A stretch of DNA of 42,057 nt from Caldilineaceae bacterium bin5 (GCA_002238445.1 MPML01000041.1:1-42057), one strand, 5' to 3'; counted from the stretch's first letter, positions 28,480-36,397 are shown. Notes: a model not told the origin generated them from the letters alone. Numbers and translations are program-made.

Positions 28480-30552
28480 ATGCAATACCTCATCGCCGAC
28501 ACTTTCACCGATAGCCTCGTAAGGCTGAGCGGTGACGAACAGAAAGCGGTCAAAACCACGGTTTTTGACCTGCAGACCGATCCCTCGCGCCCGAGCTTGC
28601 AGTTCCACCGGCTCGACCGCGCCCGTGATAAAAACTTCTGGTCCGTGCGCGTCAGTTCAGACGTCCGCATCATCGTCCACCGGAGGCAGAATAGCCTTCT
28701 GCTCTGCTACGTCGATCACCACGACGACGCTTACGGTTGGGCGCAGCGTCGTCGTCTGGAAACCCATCCCCGAACCGGCGCGGCCCAGCTCGTCGAGGTG
28801 CGCGAAACGGTCAAGGAAATCGAGGTCCCGTTCTACGTGCAGGTGGAAAAGCCCAGGCCGCTCCCCTTTGCCAACATTACCGACGACGAACTGCTCAACT
28901 ACGGTGTACCGGCCGAGTGGCTGCCCGACGTACGCAGCGCCGACGACAACAGCCTGCTCGACCTTGCCGACCACCTGCCGGTCGAGGCCGCTGAAGCGCT
29001 GCTGGAGCTGGCAACCGGCGGGACCCCGCCACTTCCCACCCATACCCCGCCCGAAACCGACCCGTTCGAGCATCCCGACGCCCGCCGCCGCTTCCGCGTC
29101 ATGCACGATGTCGAAGAGTTGGAGCGCGCCCTCGACTACCCCTGGGAAAAATGGGTCGTCTTTCTCCACCCGGCCCAGCGGGACCTGGTCGAGCAGACCT
29201 ACAACGGGCCTGCCCGGGTATCAGGCTCAGCCGGCACCGGCAAGACCATCGTCGCTCTTCACCGCGCCGTCCATCTGGCGCGTACCAATCCCGATGCCCG
29301 CGTCTTGCTGACGACCTTCTCGGAGACGTTGGCCAACGCCCTGCGCAGCAAGCTCCGCATACTGATCAGCTCCGAGCCGCGGCTCGGCGAATGCATCGAA
29401 GTTTACGCCATCGACGCCCTGGGAGAGAGGCTGTACCGCCTGAACCTGGGAACATTCACGCTTGCCTCATCCGAACAGATCGGCCAGCGCATCGAAGAAG
29501 CGGTTGCCGCGACCGGGAAGAGCAGGTTCTCGACAGATTTTATTCGGACAGAGTGGGAGCGGGTCGTCGATGCTTGGCAATTGGAAACGTGGGATGACTA
29601 TCGCGTCGTCCCACGTCTCGGCCGTCGCCGCAGTCTGCCCGAATCCCAGCGCAAGGAACTCTGGTCCATTTTCGAGAACGTACGTGCAAGCCTGAAGGCA
29701 GACGGCCTGATCACCCGCGCCCAGATGTACGGCCAGCTCGCGCACAGGTTTACCGAAACGCAGCGGTCGCCGTTCGACCATGTGATCGTAGACGAATGCC
29801 AGGACGTCGGCGTATCACAACTGCGCTTTCTGCGTGCCCTGGGCACCGCCAAGCCCGACGCTCTCTTTTTTGCCGGCGACCTCGGCCAGCGCATCTTCCA
29901 GCAGCCCTTCTCGTGGCGGAAGTTCGGCATCGAAATACGCGGGCGGGCCCGCACGCTCAAGGTCAACTACCGCACCTCCCATCAGATCAGGAGGCGCTCC
30001 GACCTCCTGCTAGGCCCCGACATCGCCGACGTCGACGGCAACACCGAAGAGCGCGCAGGCACGATTTCCGTCTTTAATGGCGCCGAACCGGAGATTGTCG
30101 TTTCCGACTCGGTCGAGAAAGAGATAGAGGCCGTCGCCGCCTGGCTGACCAAATTGAAGGAAGGGGACTTGGCGCCAGATGAGATCAGCGTATTCGTCCG
30201 CTCGACTGACCAGATCGAACGGGCCACAGCTGCCGTCGAAAAAGCCGGACTCCCATTCACAATTCTCGATAGCGACATGCAGACAACCGCAGGTCACGTT
30301 TCAATCAGCACCATGCATCTGGCCAAGGGGCTGGAGTTCCGCGCCGTAGCCGTCATCGCCTGCGACGACGAAGTCGTACCGCTACAGGACCGTATCGAGA
30401 CGGTCACCGACGACGCCGACCTCGAAGATGTCTACAACACCGAACGCCATCTCCTCTACGTTGCCTGCACCCGTGCCCGCGACCATCTCCTCGCTTCCGG
30501 CGTCGAGCCGGCCTCCGAGTTCCTGGATGATATGCTGGTGGATGGCATTTGA
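28480..30552 (+). CDS. SF1 (UvrD/Rep-like) helicase with N-terminal RelE/ParE-like domain
   Basis: A 690-residue fusion. Residues 1-95 look like a RelE/ParE toxin fold: LQFHRLDRARDKNFWSVRV, SDVRIIVHR and CYVDHHDDAYGWA follow the usual beta-strand pattern and end. A linker to about 245 follows. The helicase has Walker A SGSAGTGKT (248-256), motif II VDECQD (437-442), motif III/IV FAGDLGQRIFQQPFSWR and LKVNYRTS, motif V STMHLAKGLEF and motif VI HLLYVACTRARD. It starts 32 bp after the methyltransferase gene, so it belongs to the same transcript. No separate antitoxin is adjacent for its toxin-like domain. It may unwind or process DNA ends after cleavage. Confidence 0.88.
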   Translation: MQYLIADTFTDSLVRLSGDEQKAVKTTVFDLQTDPSRPSLQFHRLDRARDKNFWSVRVSSDVRIIVHRRQNSLLLCYVDHHDDAYGWAQRRRLETHPRTGAAQLVEVRETVKEIEVPFYVQVEKPRPLPFANITDDELLNYGVPAEWLPDVRSADDNSLLDLADHLPVEAAEALLELATGGTPPLPTHTPPETDPFEHPDARRRFRVMHDVEELERALDYPWEKWVVFLHPAQRDLVEQTYNGPARVSGSAGTGKTIVALHRAVHLARTNPDARVLLTTFSETLANALRSKLRILISSEPRLGECIEVYAIDALGERLYRLNLGTFTLASSEQIGQRIEEAVAATGKSRFSTDFIRTEWERVVDAWQLETWDDYRVVPRLGRRRSLPESQRKELWSIFENVRASLKADGLITRAQMYGQLAHRFTETQRSPFDHVIVDECQDVGVSQLRFLRALGTAKPDALFFAGDLGQRIFQQPFSWRKFGIEIRGRARTLKVNYRTSHQIRRRSDLLLGPDIADVDGNTEERAGTISVFNGAEPEIVVSDSVEKEIEAVAAWLTKLKEGDLAPDEISVFVRSTDQIERATAAVEKAGLPFTILDSDMQTTAGHVSISTMHLAKGLEFRAVAVIACDDEVVPLQDRIETVTDDADLEDVYNTERHLLYVACTRARDHLLASGVEPASEFLDDMLVDGI

Positions 30553-30577
30553 GAATGGCAGGAACAAGCCTGTCGGA

Positions 30578-30608
30578 TGCCTGGACCATTCATCAGGTAG
30601 TTTTTTCT
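30578..30608 (+). terminator. Weak candidate terminator after the helicase gene
   Basis: TGCCTG (30578-30583) can pair with CAGGTA (30594-30599), with one G-T pair, around a 10-base loop. The run GTTTTTTCT follows. The stem is short, so termination would be partial at best. Confidence 0.4.
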
Positions 30609-30758
30609 CTATTTGGATAAGCCCCGCAATCGCATTTCACCTCCTTTCGCGTTCATGGATGGGGGAAGACTATTGCCTGCATCCCATGTCTCCGGGCCTC
30701 GTGTCGCGAGCAGGACGAAGCCTGTACGAAGACAGTCAAAACGCACCTGCGATTCTTC

Positions 30759-30796
30759 TTGACAACTCGTTTCAAGAATGTTACCATATAGGTAAC
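30759..30796 (+). promoter_or_regulatory. higBA promoter with overlapping operator palindrome
   Basis: A perfect TTGACA (30759-30764) is followed after 17 bases by TACCAT (30782-30787). The -10 is embedded in a perfect inverted repeat, GTTACC (30780-30785), ATATA spacer, GGTAAC (30791-30796). Antitoxins of the HigA class repress their own operon from palindromes over the promoter, so this is the expected autoregulatory operator. Confidence 0.75.
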
Positions 30797-30827
30797 GATA
30801 ATCCTCCATCCCAATTTTATCTGTCCC

Positions 30828-31163
30828 GTGGAAATTACTTTCAGAACCCAAAGGCTTCAGAAAGACTTCAGCTCGGAAAGAACGCTCAGGAAAAAGTATG
30901 GGGAGCGCATGGCGCTGACAATTATGGCGCGTATCGGAGTTCTGAGAAATGCCAGCACACTGTCGAAGGTCCCGACAACCCCTCCGGAAAGGAGGCATCA
31001 GCTTAAGGGTGACAGAAACGAACAGTTCGCCGTTGACCTCGTCCACCCCCTCAGACTGGTGTTTGAACCAAACCAATATCAACCTGAACGCAAAGAGGAC
31101 GGAGGGATCGATCTGGATCAAGTGACCACAATCAAGATCCTGGAAGTGGTCGACTATCACTAA
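30828..31163 (+). CDS. higB: HigB-like RelE-superfamily toxin
   Basis: A 111-residue small basic protein of the RelE/HigB toxin superfamily. The N-terminus MEITFRTQRLQKDF, the middle PERRHQLKGDRNEQFAVDL and the end RLVFEP...TTIKILEVVDYH follow the family pattern. These toxins are ribosome-dependent mRNA interferases. The frame begins with GTG at 30828, about 34 bases after the predicted transcription start. It is followed after 88 bp by the antitoxin gene. Confidence 0.82.
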   Translation: MEITFRTQRLQKDFSSERTLRKKYGERMALTIMARIGVLRNASTLSKVPTTPPERRHQLKGDRNEQFAVDLVHPLRLVFEPNQYQPERKEDGGIDLDQVTTIKILEVVDYH

Positions 31164-31251
31164 GCGCTATTGGATAGGAGCGCTGACCGAAATTCACGAC
31201 AATGGCGGCGGTCATCAACGTGAATGGCTCCCACCCAAGGAAGGAGAAAGT

Positions 31252-32340
31252 ATGGCTGCGACAACGAATCGATTCCAGCCCGACTACGCAGTGTCGCCAG
31301 GATGGGTTCTGAAAGAGCGGCTTGAAGTGAATGAAATCTCACAGGCTGAATTTGCACGCCGGTGCGGTCGCTCACCGAAACTCATCAGCGAGATCATTGC
31401 CGGGAAGGCTCCCGTCGAAGCTGAGACGGCGCTTCAATTTGAAAAAGTGTTGGGAGTCGATGCCGGTATCTGGCTCGGGCTGGAAAAAGACTATCAGTTG
31501 CATCAGATGCGAAAGGCAGAGGCGAGGGAAGCTGAAGCGTCCTCCGATTGGGCGCGCAGCTTCCCCGTCAACGAGTTGGTAAAGCGCGGTGTGATTCGCA
31601 GGGTGAAATCGGATGGCGAAAAAGTAACGGAGTTGCTTTCTTTCTTTAGAGTGGCCTCCAAAGAGGTATGGCAGACTCGATACAAGGAGGTTGCCGTTGC
31701 CTTTCGACACTCACCAAGCTTCAGCAGCGATGAGTTCGCCTTAGCAGCGTGGCTCAGGCTAGTGGAGATTGAAGCTGAGACACAAACAAATGAGGAATAC
31801 GACAGGTCGACCTTTATCAGAGTGTTAAGAAGTGTCCGCCAACTTACACGCGCAGAGTTACCTCAAGCCTTCGTCGAAGCGCGCCAACTTTGCAGCGAAG
31901 CCGGCGTTGCTCTTGTGTGCGTAAAGCCACTGCCCAAGACGCGCTTGAGCGGAGCGGCAAGGTGGCTCTCACCCCGAAAGCCGCTAATTGCCCTGAGCGG
32001 GCGTCACGGTTCAGACGACCAGATCTGGTTCAGCCTGTTCCATGAAGCTGCACACATCCTTCTGCACAGCAAGAAGAGTGTCTACGTCGACGGAGACACG
32101 AACGGTGACGACGGAGATGAGGCAGAGGCAAACAAATGGGCAGCGAATTTCCTGATTCCCCAGTCTGCTTGGCAGCGCTTCCTCGACGCCGACGCCTACC
32201 GCAGCGAGGACGCCATCCGCAACTTCGCCGCCGAACAGGAAATCGCTCCAGGAATAGTTGTCGGCAGACTCCAGCACGAAGGGCTGCTTGCATGGACGAG
32301 TCGCTTGAACCGGCTCAAAGTGAAGGTCCGCCTGGAGTGA
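31252..32340 (+). CDS. higA: HigA-type antitoxin with XRE helix-turn-helix and ImmA/IrrE peptidase domain
   Basis: A 362-residue fusion. Residues about 15-80 form an XRE helix-turn-helix (PGWVLKERLEVNEISQAEFA, RRCGRSPKLISEIIAGK) and end in the HigA-type VLGVDAGIWLGLEKDYQL. The C-terminal part is an ImmA/IrrE-type zinc metallopeptidase with HEAAH at 264-268 and a further acidic segment EAEANKWAANFLIP. A GAAAGGAGAAAG-like site lies just before the ATG. It likely neutralises HigB and represses the promoter at 30759-30796. The peptidase domain suggests a regulated, protease-triggered switch, as known for ImmR/ImmA-type systems. GC is lower than in surrounding housekeeping genes. Confidence 0.88.
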   Translation: MAATTNRFQPDYAVSPGWVLKERLEVNEISQAEFARRCGRSPKLISEIIAGKAPVEAETALQFEKVLGVDAGIWLGLEKDYQLHQMRKAEAREAEASSDWARSFPVNELVKRGVIRRVKSDGEKVTELLSFFRVASKEVWQTRYKEVAVAFRHSPSFSSDEFALAAWLRLVEIEAETQTNEEYDRSTFIRVLRSVRQLTRAELPQAFVEARQLCSEAGVALVCVKPLPKTRLSGAARWLSPRKPLIALSGRHGSDDQIWFSLFHEAAHILLHSKKSVYVDGDTNGDDGDEAEANKWAANFLIPQSAWQRFLDADAYRSEDAIRNFAAEQEIAPGIVVGRLQHEGLLAWTSRLNRLKVKVRLE

Positions 32341-32662
32341 CCGACACAATGATGCAATAAATGCACACATCCCCTAGGGCACATCCGACCACGTAATCCG
32401 CATCGTCACCCAAAACACCCACACGCCCAAATTCGACCACACCCCCCACCCCCCAAACTCCGACGACAGCCGCCTCGAGACGAAATAGCCAGTAGTAGCC
32501 CAAATTCCCGCCACCACTCCCCCTCACTCCTGCTCCTCCCGCGCCCCCATCCTCCCATCCCCACCCCAAATTTAGCCCCCAACTCCAATCCTATGGCATC
32601 ATGGAAAAAATTTGCGTCTCACCCAAACAAAACCAATACAAACCACCACCAATCCCACCCCA
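32341..32662. other. C-rich intergenic region with a potential G-quadruplex on the minus strand
   Basis: There is no supported gene in this 322-base gap. The plus strand is strongly C-rich and G-poor from 32400 to 32590. On the minus strand, runs of 4, 4, 3 and 5 G (32567 down to 32544) are separated by loops of 1, 2 and 5 bases, which satisfies the usual G-quadruplex pattern. It lies about 100 bases upstream of ctaA. Confidence 0.55.
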
Positions 32663-33625
32663 ATGAAAGCCCCCCACCTCGCCTGGACCACCCTATCTAT
32701 CAACACAATCGTCATCCTCCAGGGCGCCATCGTCAGAGCCACCGGCTCCGGCGCCGGCTGCGGCCGTGACTGGCCCCGCTGCCAGGGCGAAATCCTCCCC
32801 CTCGACCACGGCCTCGCCACCTGGATAGAGTTCTCGCATCGCGCCCTCTCCGGCGTGGCCCTATTGATGGGCATCTGGCTTCTCGTAAAAGCCATCCGCC
32901 TGCGCCACGACCTGCCCGGCTTCCTGCCCTTCGCCATAATTTCTGCCGTCTTCCTCCTATTCGAAGCCCTCATCGGCGCCGGCACCGTCCTCACCGGACT
33001 CACCGGCGACAACGTCTCCGTCGCCCGCGGTCTCCTGGTCGCATTCCACCTGCTCAACTCCATGCTGCTGGTCGGCGCCCTCGCGCTCACAACAGTCCAC
33101 GCCTATCCCGGGCGCGCCTGGCCGCCGGTCTGGACAGGTCAGACCGGCCTGAAAATCCTTATCGGTGTAAGCCTATTGGGAATGATGTTTCTGATGTTCT
33201 CGGGCGGCATCGCCGCCATGGGCAACACCATGTTCCCACCGGAATCCCTGCAAGAAGGGCTAACCGACGACTTCAGCGCCCAGGCCCATCCGCTCATTCG
33301 CCTGCGAATCCTGCACCCATTCCTGGCAATCGCAGTCGGCGTCTGGCTCTGGATAAGCCACGCCCTGACCGGCTGGCTCAAGCCCACGCCCCAGGCCCGC
33401 CGTTTCCGCAACCTGCTCCTGGCAGTCTACGCCGTTCAGCTGCTGGTAGGGACAGTCAATCTGGCCATGCTGGGCCCGATTCCGCTCCAGCTCCTACATC
33501 TTGCAATGGCCGTAGCGGCCTTCGGTCTATGGTCCGTCGTCGGCTGGCTGAACCTGTGCGCTTCCCCCACCGGCAGCGCAATACCGTCCGTGCCCTGGCA
33601 AACAAAAGAGGTCCAGCCCTCATGA
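32663..33625 (+). CDS. ctaA: Heme A synthase CtaA
   Basis: A 320-residue membrane enzyme that oxidises heme O to heme A for cytochrome oxidase. About eight hydrophobic segments are visible. The heme-ligating histidine candidates are in EFSHRALSG, LVAFHLLNS, RILHPFLA and LQLLHLAMA, one pair in each half. A cysteine pair-like GAGCGRDWPRCQG lies in the first outer loop, as in Bacillus-type CtaA. I chose ATG 32663; a TTG at 32612 in frame adds 17 residues. Neither has a clear ribosome-binding site. Its TGA overlaps the ctaB ATG. Confidence 0.92.
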   Translation: MKAPHLAWTTLSINTIVILQGAIVRATGSGAGCGRDWPRCQGEILPLDHGLATWIEFSHRALSGVALLMGIWLLVKAIRLRHDLPGFLPFAIISAVFLLFEALIGAGTVLTGLTGDNVSVARGLLVAFHLLNSMLLVGALALTTVHAYPGRAWPPVWTGQTGLKILIGVSLLGMMFLMFSGGIAAMGNTMFPPESLQEGLTDDFSAQAHPLIRLRILHPFLAIAVGVWLWISHALTGWLKPTPQARRFRNLLLAVYAVQLLVGTVNLAMLGPIPLQLLHLAMAVAAFGLWSVVGWLNLCASPTGSAIPSVPWQTKEVQPS

Positions 33626-34542
33626 TCAACACCACTGCAACCCTGCCCGCCGCCACCTGGCGCGACTACCTGACCCTGACCAAGCCCAAAGTTATCTCCC
33701 TCCTGCTTTTCACCGCCATCTGCCCCATGTTCATGGCCGCCCGCGGTCTTCCCCACTGGCTGCCCCTGCTCGGAGTCCTCGTCGGCGGCTACATGGCCAC
33801 CGGCGGCGCCGGCGTATTCAACATGGTGCTCGACCGCGACATAGACGGCAAGATGCGCCGCACCGCCAACAGACCCCTCGTCACCGGCGTCATCAGCGTA
33901 CGCAACGCAGTCCTGTTCGGCCTCCTGCTCAGCGTCGGCGCGTTCCTGATCCTGTGGCAAACAGCCAACCTGCTGACAGCCCTGCTCGCCTGGTTCGGTT
34001 TACTGTTCTACGTGATTGTCTATACCGCGTGGCTCAAACGGAGTACCTGGCAAAACATCGTCATCGGCGGCGTCGCAGGCTCGGTCATGCCCCTGCTGGG
34101 CTGGGCCGCCGTCACCAACGGACTGGACTGGATGGCCGTCCTGCTGTTCGTCCTCATCTTCATGTGGACACCCGTCCACTTCTGGGCGCTCGCCTTCCTC
34201 GTCAAAGATCAGTACGAGGCCGTCGGCATACCCATGGCGCCCGCAGTCCTTGGCAGCAAACGCACCCTGCAACAAATGATGTTGTATGCCGTCCTGACCA
34301 TACTTGCATCCCTGGCGCCGCTCGCCCTCAACGAAGCCGGCTGGCTCTACACCGGTGTTGTCCTCCTGCTGGACATTTTCCTGATGCACAAAGTGGTCAA
34401 CCTCTATCGTCACGTCGAAGCCGGCCACGAAGTAAACCGGGAAGAAGCCCTCTCGCTCTACAAATACTCCATGCTATACCTGGCCCTGGTATTCCTGACC
34501 CTGGTCGCAGACCGAACTCTGACCCTCACATTCCCCATCTAA
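33622..34542 (+). CDS. ctaB: Protoheme IX farnesyltransferase (heme O synthase) CtaB
   Basis: A 306-residue UbiA-family prenyltransferase that farnesylates heme B to heme O, the substrate of CtaA. The conserved YLTLTKPKVISLLLFT lies near the N-terminus, the diphosphate-binding NMVLDRDIDGKMRRT near 70-84, and YTAWLKRSTWQNIVIGG and FMWTPVHFWALA follow. About eight membrane segments are visible. The start at 33622 overlaps ctaA by ATGA, with AAGAGGT upstream; the open frame starts earlier but lies within ctaA. The pair implies an aa3-type oxidase elsewhere in the genome. Confidence 0.94.
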   Translation: MINTTATLPAATWRDYLTLTKPKVISLLLFTAICPMFMAARGLPHWLPLLGVLVGGYMATGGAGVFNMVLDRDIDGKMRRTANRPLVTGVISVRNAVLFGLLLSVGAFLILWQTANLLTALLAWFGLLFYVIVYTAWLKRSTWQNIVIGGVAGSVMPLLGWAAVTNGLDWMAVLLFVLIFMWTPVHFWALAFLVKDQYEAVGIPMAPAVLGSKRTLQQMMLYAVLTILASLAPLALNEAGWLYTGVVLLLDIFLMHKVVNLYRHVEAGHEVNREEALSLYKYSMLYLALVFLTLVADRTLTLTFPI

Positions 34543-34567
34543 CCACCCACCCCCACTAAGCAACCGA

Positions 34568-34593
34568 CCCTGAGTGAGCCAAACCGAGGCGTC
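34568..34593. repeat. Short dispersed repeat (CCCTGAGTGAG type)
   Basis: CCCTGAGTGAG followed after a few bases by CGAGGCGTC, shared with 41965-41990 where it is CCCTGAGTGAGGCGAAC then GAAGGCGTC. Both copies are intergenic. Similar CCTGAGCGAA-type elements are common in many genomes. Confidence 0.5.
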
Positions 34594-34724
34594 CTCCCTC
34601 CTCGCCCCACGCGCCCGCCAACAGAACCGCGCAGTTCCCCGCCCAATTCACGAGCCCTACAACCACAACCTGCAGCGACCACAGACATTACTTTTCTTGG
34701 CCTTCAGCCGATAAAAAGAGGCGT

Positions 34725-35091
34725 ACTTCGTGGAAAAAGGAGTTGCCGTGCTGCCGTTGCAGTTCTTCGCGTTACTTCGCGGCCCTTCGCGGAAAAAAGG
34801 GAGTTGCAGTTGCCGTTCTCCGTGTCCTCCGTGGGCAAAGGTGTTGCAGTTGCCGTTCTTCGTGGTTCTTCGCGGCCCTTCGTGGAAAAAAGGAAGTTCT
34901 GCAGTTGCAGTTCTCCGTGGCCCTCCGTGTCCTCCGTGGAAAAAGGAGTTGCAGTTGCTGTTCTGCAGTTGCTGTTCTTCGTGGCCCTTCGCGGTCCTTC
35001 GCGGTCCTTCGTGGACAAAAAGGAAGTTGCAGTTGCCGTTCTCCGCGGCCCTCCTTGTCCTCCGTGGATAAAGCAGTTGCCGTTGCAGTTC
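34725..35091 (+). repeat. Intergenic decamer-triplet repeat array 4
   Basis: The core TTCTCCGTGGCCCTCCGTG followed by TCCTCCGTGGAAAAAGG recurs with its own joiner AGTTGCAGTTGCCG, which appears about six times with variations. The core is in the same orientation as in the other three arrays. It lies between ctaB and vapB. Flanks 34594-34724 and 35092-35165 hold nothing else recognisable. Confidence 0.9.
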
Positions 35092-35170
35092 CTCTGATTC
35101 CTTCATACGCCTCCCCCACCAGCTGAGACGGGAAGACCGCGTTCAATTTAGACGTTGCGCTCTATCAAAG

Positions 35171-35176
35171 TATAAT
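35171..35176 (+). promoter_or_regulatory. Candidate -10 box for vapBC
   Basis: A perfect TATAAT, 32 bases before the vapB ATG. The -35 region (around 35147-35153, TTTAGAC) is a poor match, so an activator or extended contacts might be needed. Confidence 0.4.
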
Positions 35177-35208
35177 TGCGGCAAAACAGACTCTTATCTG
35201 GAGGGCTC

Positions 35209-35421
35209 ATGCGCATTTCTGAAAAAGGACAGGTTACCATTCCCAAGCATCTGCGGGATCGTTTCGGTATGACCGCCAATGTCGAGGTCGATTTCACACC
35301 CACCGAACGAGGACTCCTGATTCGAAAACGGCCTGCTGGCAAACATCCCGTGGAACGCGTCTACGGCATCCTGAACGGAGGAAATACCGACGACTATCTC
35401 GACGAAGTACGCGGAAGATGA
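35209..35421 (+). CDS. vapB: VapB-type antitoxin, AbrB/SpoVT-like
   Basis: A 70-residue swapped-hairpin DNA-binding antitoxin. MRISEKGQVTIPKHLRDRFG is the canonical AbrB/MazE/VapB N-terminus, and the C-terminal 30 residues (VERVYGILNGGNTDDYLDEV) are the toxin-binding tail. The ATG at 35209 follows GGAGG at 5 bases; the frame can be opened 11 codons earlier without support. It overlaps vapC by ATGA, so the pair is translationally coupled. Confidence 0.92.
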   Translation: MRISEKGQVTIPKHLRDRFGMTANVEVDFTPTERGLLIRKRPAGKHPVERVYGILNGGNTDDYLDEVRGR

Positions 35422-35813
35422 TTACCGCTGTCGATACGAGCGTCGTTCTGGACGTATTTCTCCCTGATGACCAGTTTGGCCCGCGATCGCTGGAAAGACT
35501 TCGTGATGCCTACGATCAAGGGACCATTCTAATCTGTGATATAGTCTATGCCGAGCTTGTTCCTGCCTTCCCGATTCGCACCACGTTGGATGAAGCGCTG
35601 CGGGAAATAGGCGCGACCATTTCTCCTATTGATAACGGAATTGCCTATGAAGCTGGAATGCGTTGGGCTCAATACAGGCAGGCCGGCGGACCACGCACCA
35701 GGATCATGACAGACTTCCTGATCGGAGCCCACGCACTTACGGCGGCCGACACCTTTCTCACACGAGACAGTGGTTTTTACGCAACCTACTTTCCGGAATT
35801 AACGGGACTGTAA
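35418..35813 (+). CDS. vapC: VapC-type PIN-domain ribonuclease toxin
   Basis: A 131-residue PIN-domain protein. The catalytic acidic residues are in AVDTSVVLDVF (Asp6), YAELVPA (Glu about 46), MTDFLIGAHA (Asp about 98) and LTRDSGFY (Asp about 116), the usual four-acid set. VapC toxins cut tRNA or rRNA when freed from VapB. It ends shortly before two perfect hairpins in the convergent intergenic region. Confidence 0.93.
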   Translation: MITAVDTSVVLDVFLPDDQFGPRSLERLRDAYDQGTILICDIVYAELVPAFPIRTTLDEALREIGATISPIDNGIAYEAGMRWAQYRQAGGPRTRIMTDFLIGAHALTAADTFLTRDSGFYATYFPELTGL

Positions 35814-35846
35814 ACCGGCAGTACTGTTACACTATGTCGCTGCCCG

Positions 35847-35879
35847 GCGTCGACTGATTCTAACTGAATCAGTCGACGC
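35847..35879. repeat. Perfect 14-bp inverted repeat downstream of vapC
   Basis: GCGTCGACTGATTC and GAATCAGTCGACGC flank the loop TAACT, giving a 33-base perfect hairpin. No T-run follows on the plus strand. It may protect the 3' end of vapBC mRNA, act as a bidirectional terminator with its neighbour, or be a protein site. Confidence 0.8.
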
Positions 35880-35881
35880 AC

Positions 35882-35911
35882 AATAAGAAACGTCCCCCAC
35901 AAGGGGGACGT
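35882..35911 (-). terminator. Intrinsic terminator for the minus-strand cupin gene
   Basis: ACGTCCCCC (35890-35898), loop ACAA, GGGGGACGT (35903-35911) form a perfect 9-bp stem. On the minus strand it is followed by TTTCTTATT, so it would terminate transcription coming from the cupin gene. Confidence 0.65.
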
Positions 35912-36024
35912 CTGACTTACGAAACTATTGAAGTAATCGCCCGCACTCCGATCGCCATCTTCAGGGGGCACGAGAGGATCTGGAAAACCGAACAATCCTT
36001 CTCAGCCCTGAACTACTCCCCACA

Positions 36025-36357
36025 TCAATCCTCCCAAACATACTCCTCACGCACCGGCTGAAACACATCCAATATCCGGCACCGCGTAATCGCCTTCCCC
36101 GAATGCTCAGCCCCGCCCGGAATCACATACACATCCCCCGGCCCCAGCACCCGCGTCTCCCCGCCCGTAATCCGGATCTCAAACTCACCCTCAAACATAT
36201 TGATCACCTGCTCATGCGGATGCGAATGTGCCGGCAGCGGCGAATCCGCCGCAACATCCCAATACACAAACGTCATATTCTCACTGTGAATAAACTTCCC
36301 CACAAACCCCGGGAACAACCCCCGCTCCTTCACCTCATCCAAACTATAAACAGTCAT
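36025..36357 (-). CDS. Cupin domain protein
   Basis: A 110-residue single-domain cupin. Motif 1 is HSHPHEQVINMFEGEFEIRI (metal ligands His, His, Glu) and motif 2 is PGDVYVIPGGAEHSGKA with the last metal His. It is likely a small metal-dependent sugar isomerase, dioxygenase-like or binding protein. It is 40 bp downstream of a Gfo/Idh oxidoreductase on the same strand, so a role in sugar or carboxylate catabolism is likely. The exact reaction is not predictable. Confidence 0.87.
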   Translation of the reverse strand: MTVYSLDEVKERGLFPGFVGKFIHSENMTFVYWDVAADSPLPAHSHPHEQVINMFEGEFEIRITGGETRVLGPGDVYVIPGGAEHSGKAITRCRILDVFQPVREEYVWED

Positions 36358-36397
36358 CTTCCACTCCCAATATCATGCGTATGATTCCCACTAACCC

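Noticed and set aside
24691..30568. Direct 13-bp repeat TGGCAGGAACAAG at 24691 and 30556, flanking three defence genes
   Set aside because: In 42 kb several 13-base matches are expected by chance. There is no integrase, tRNA or target-site structure to support an attachment site.
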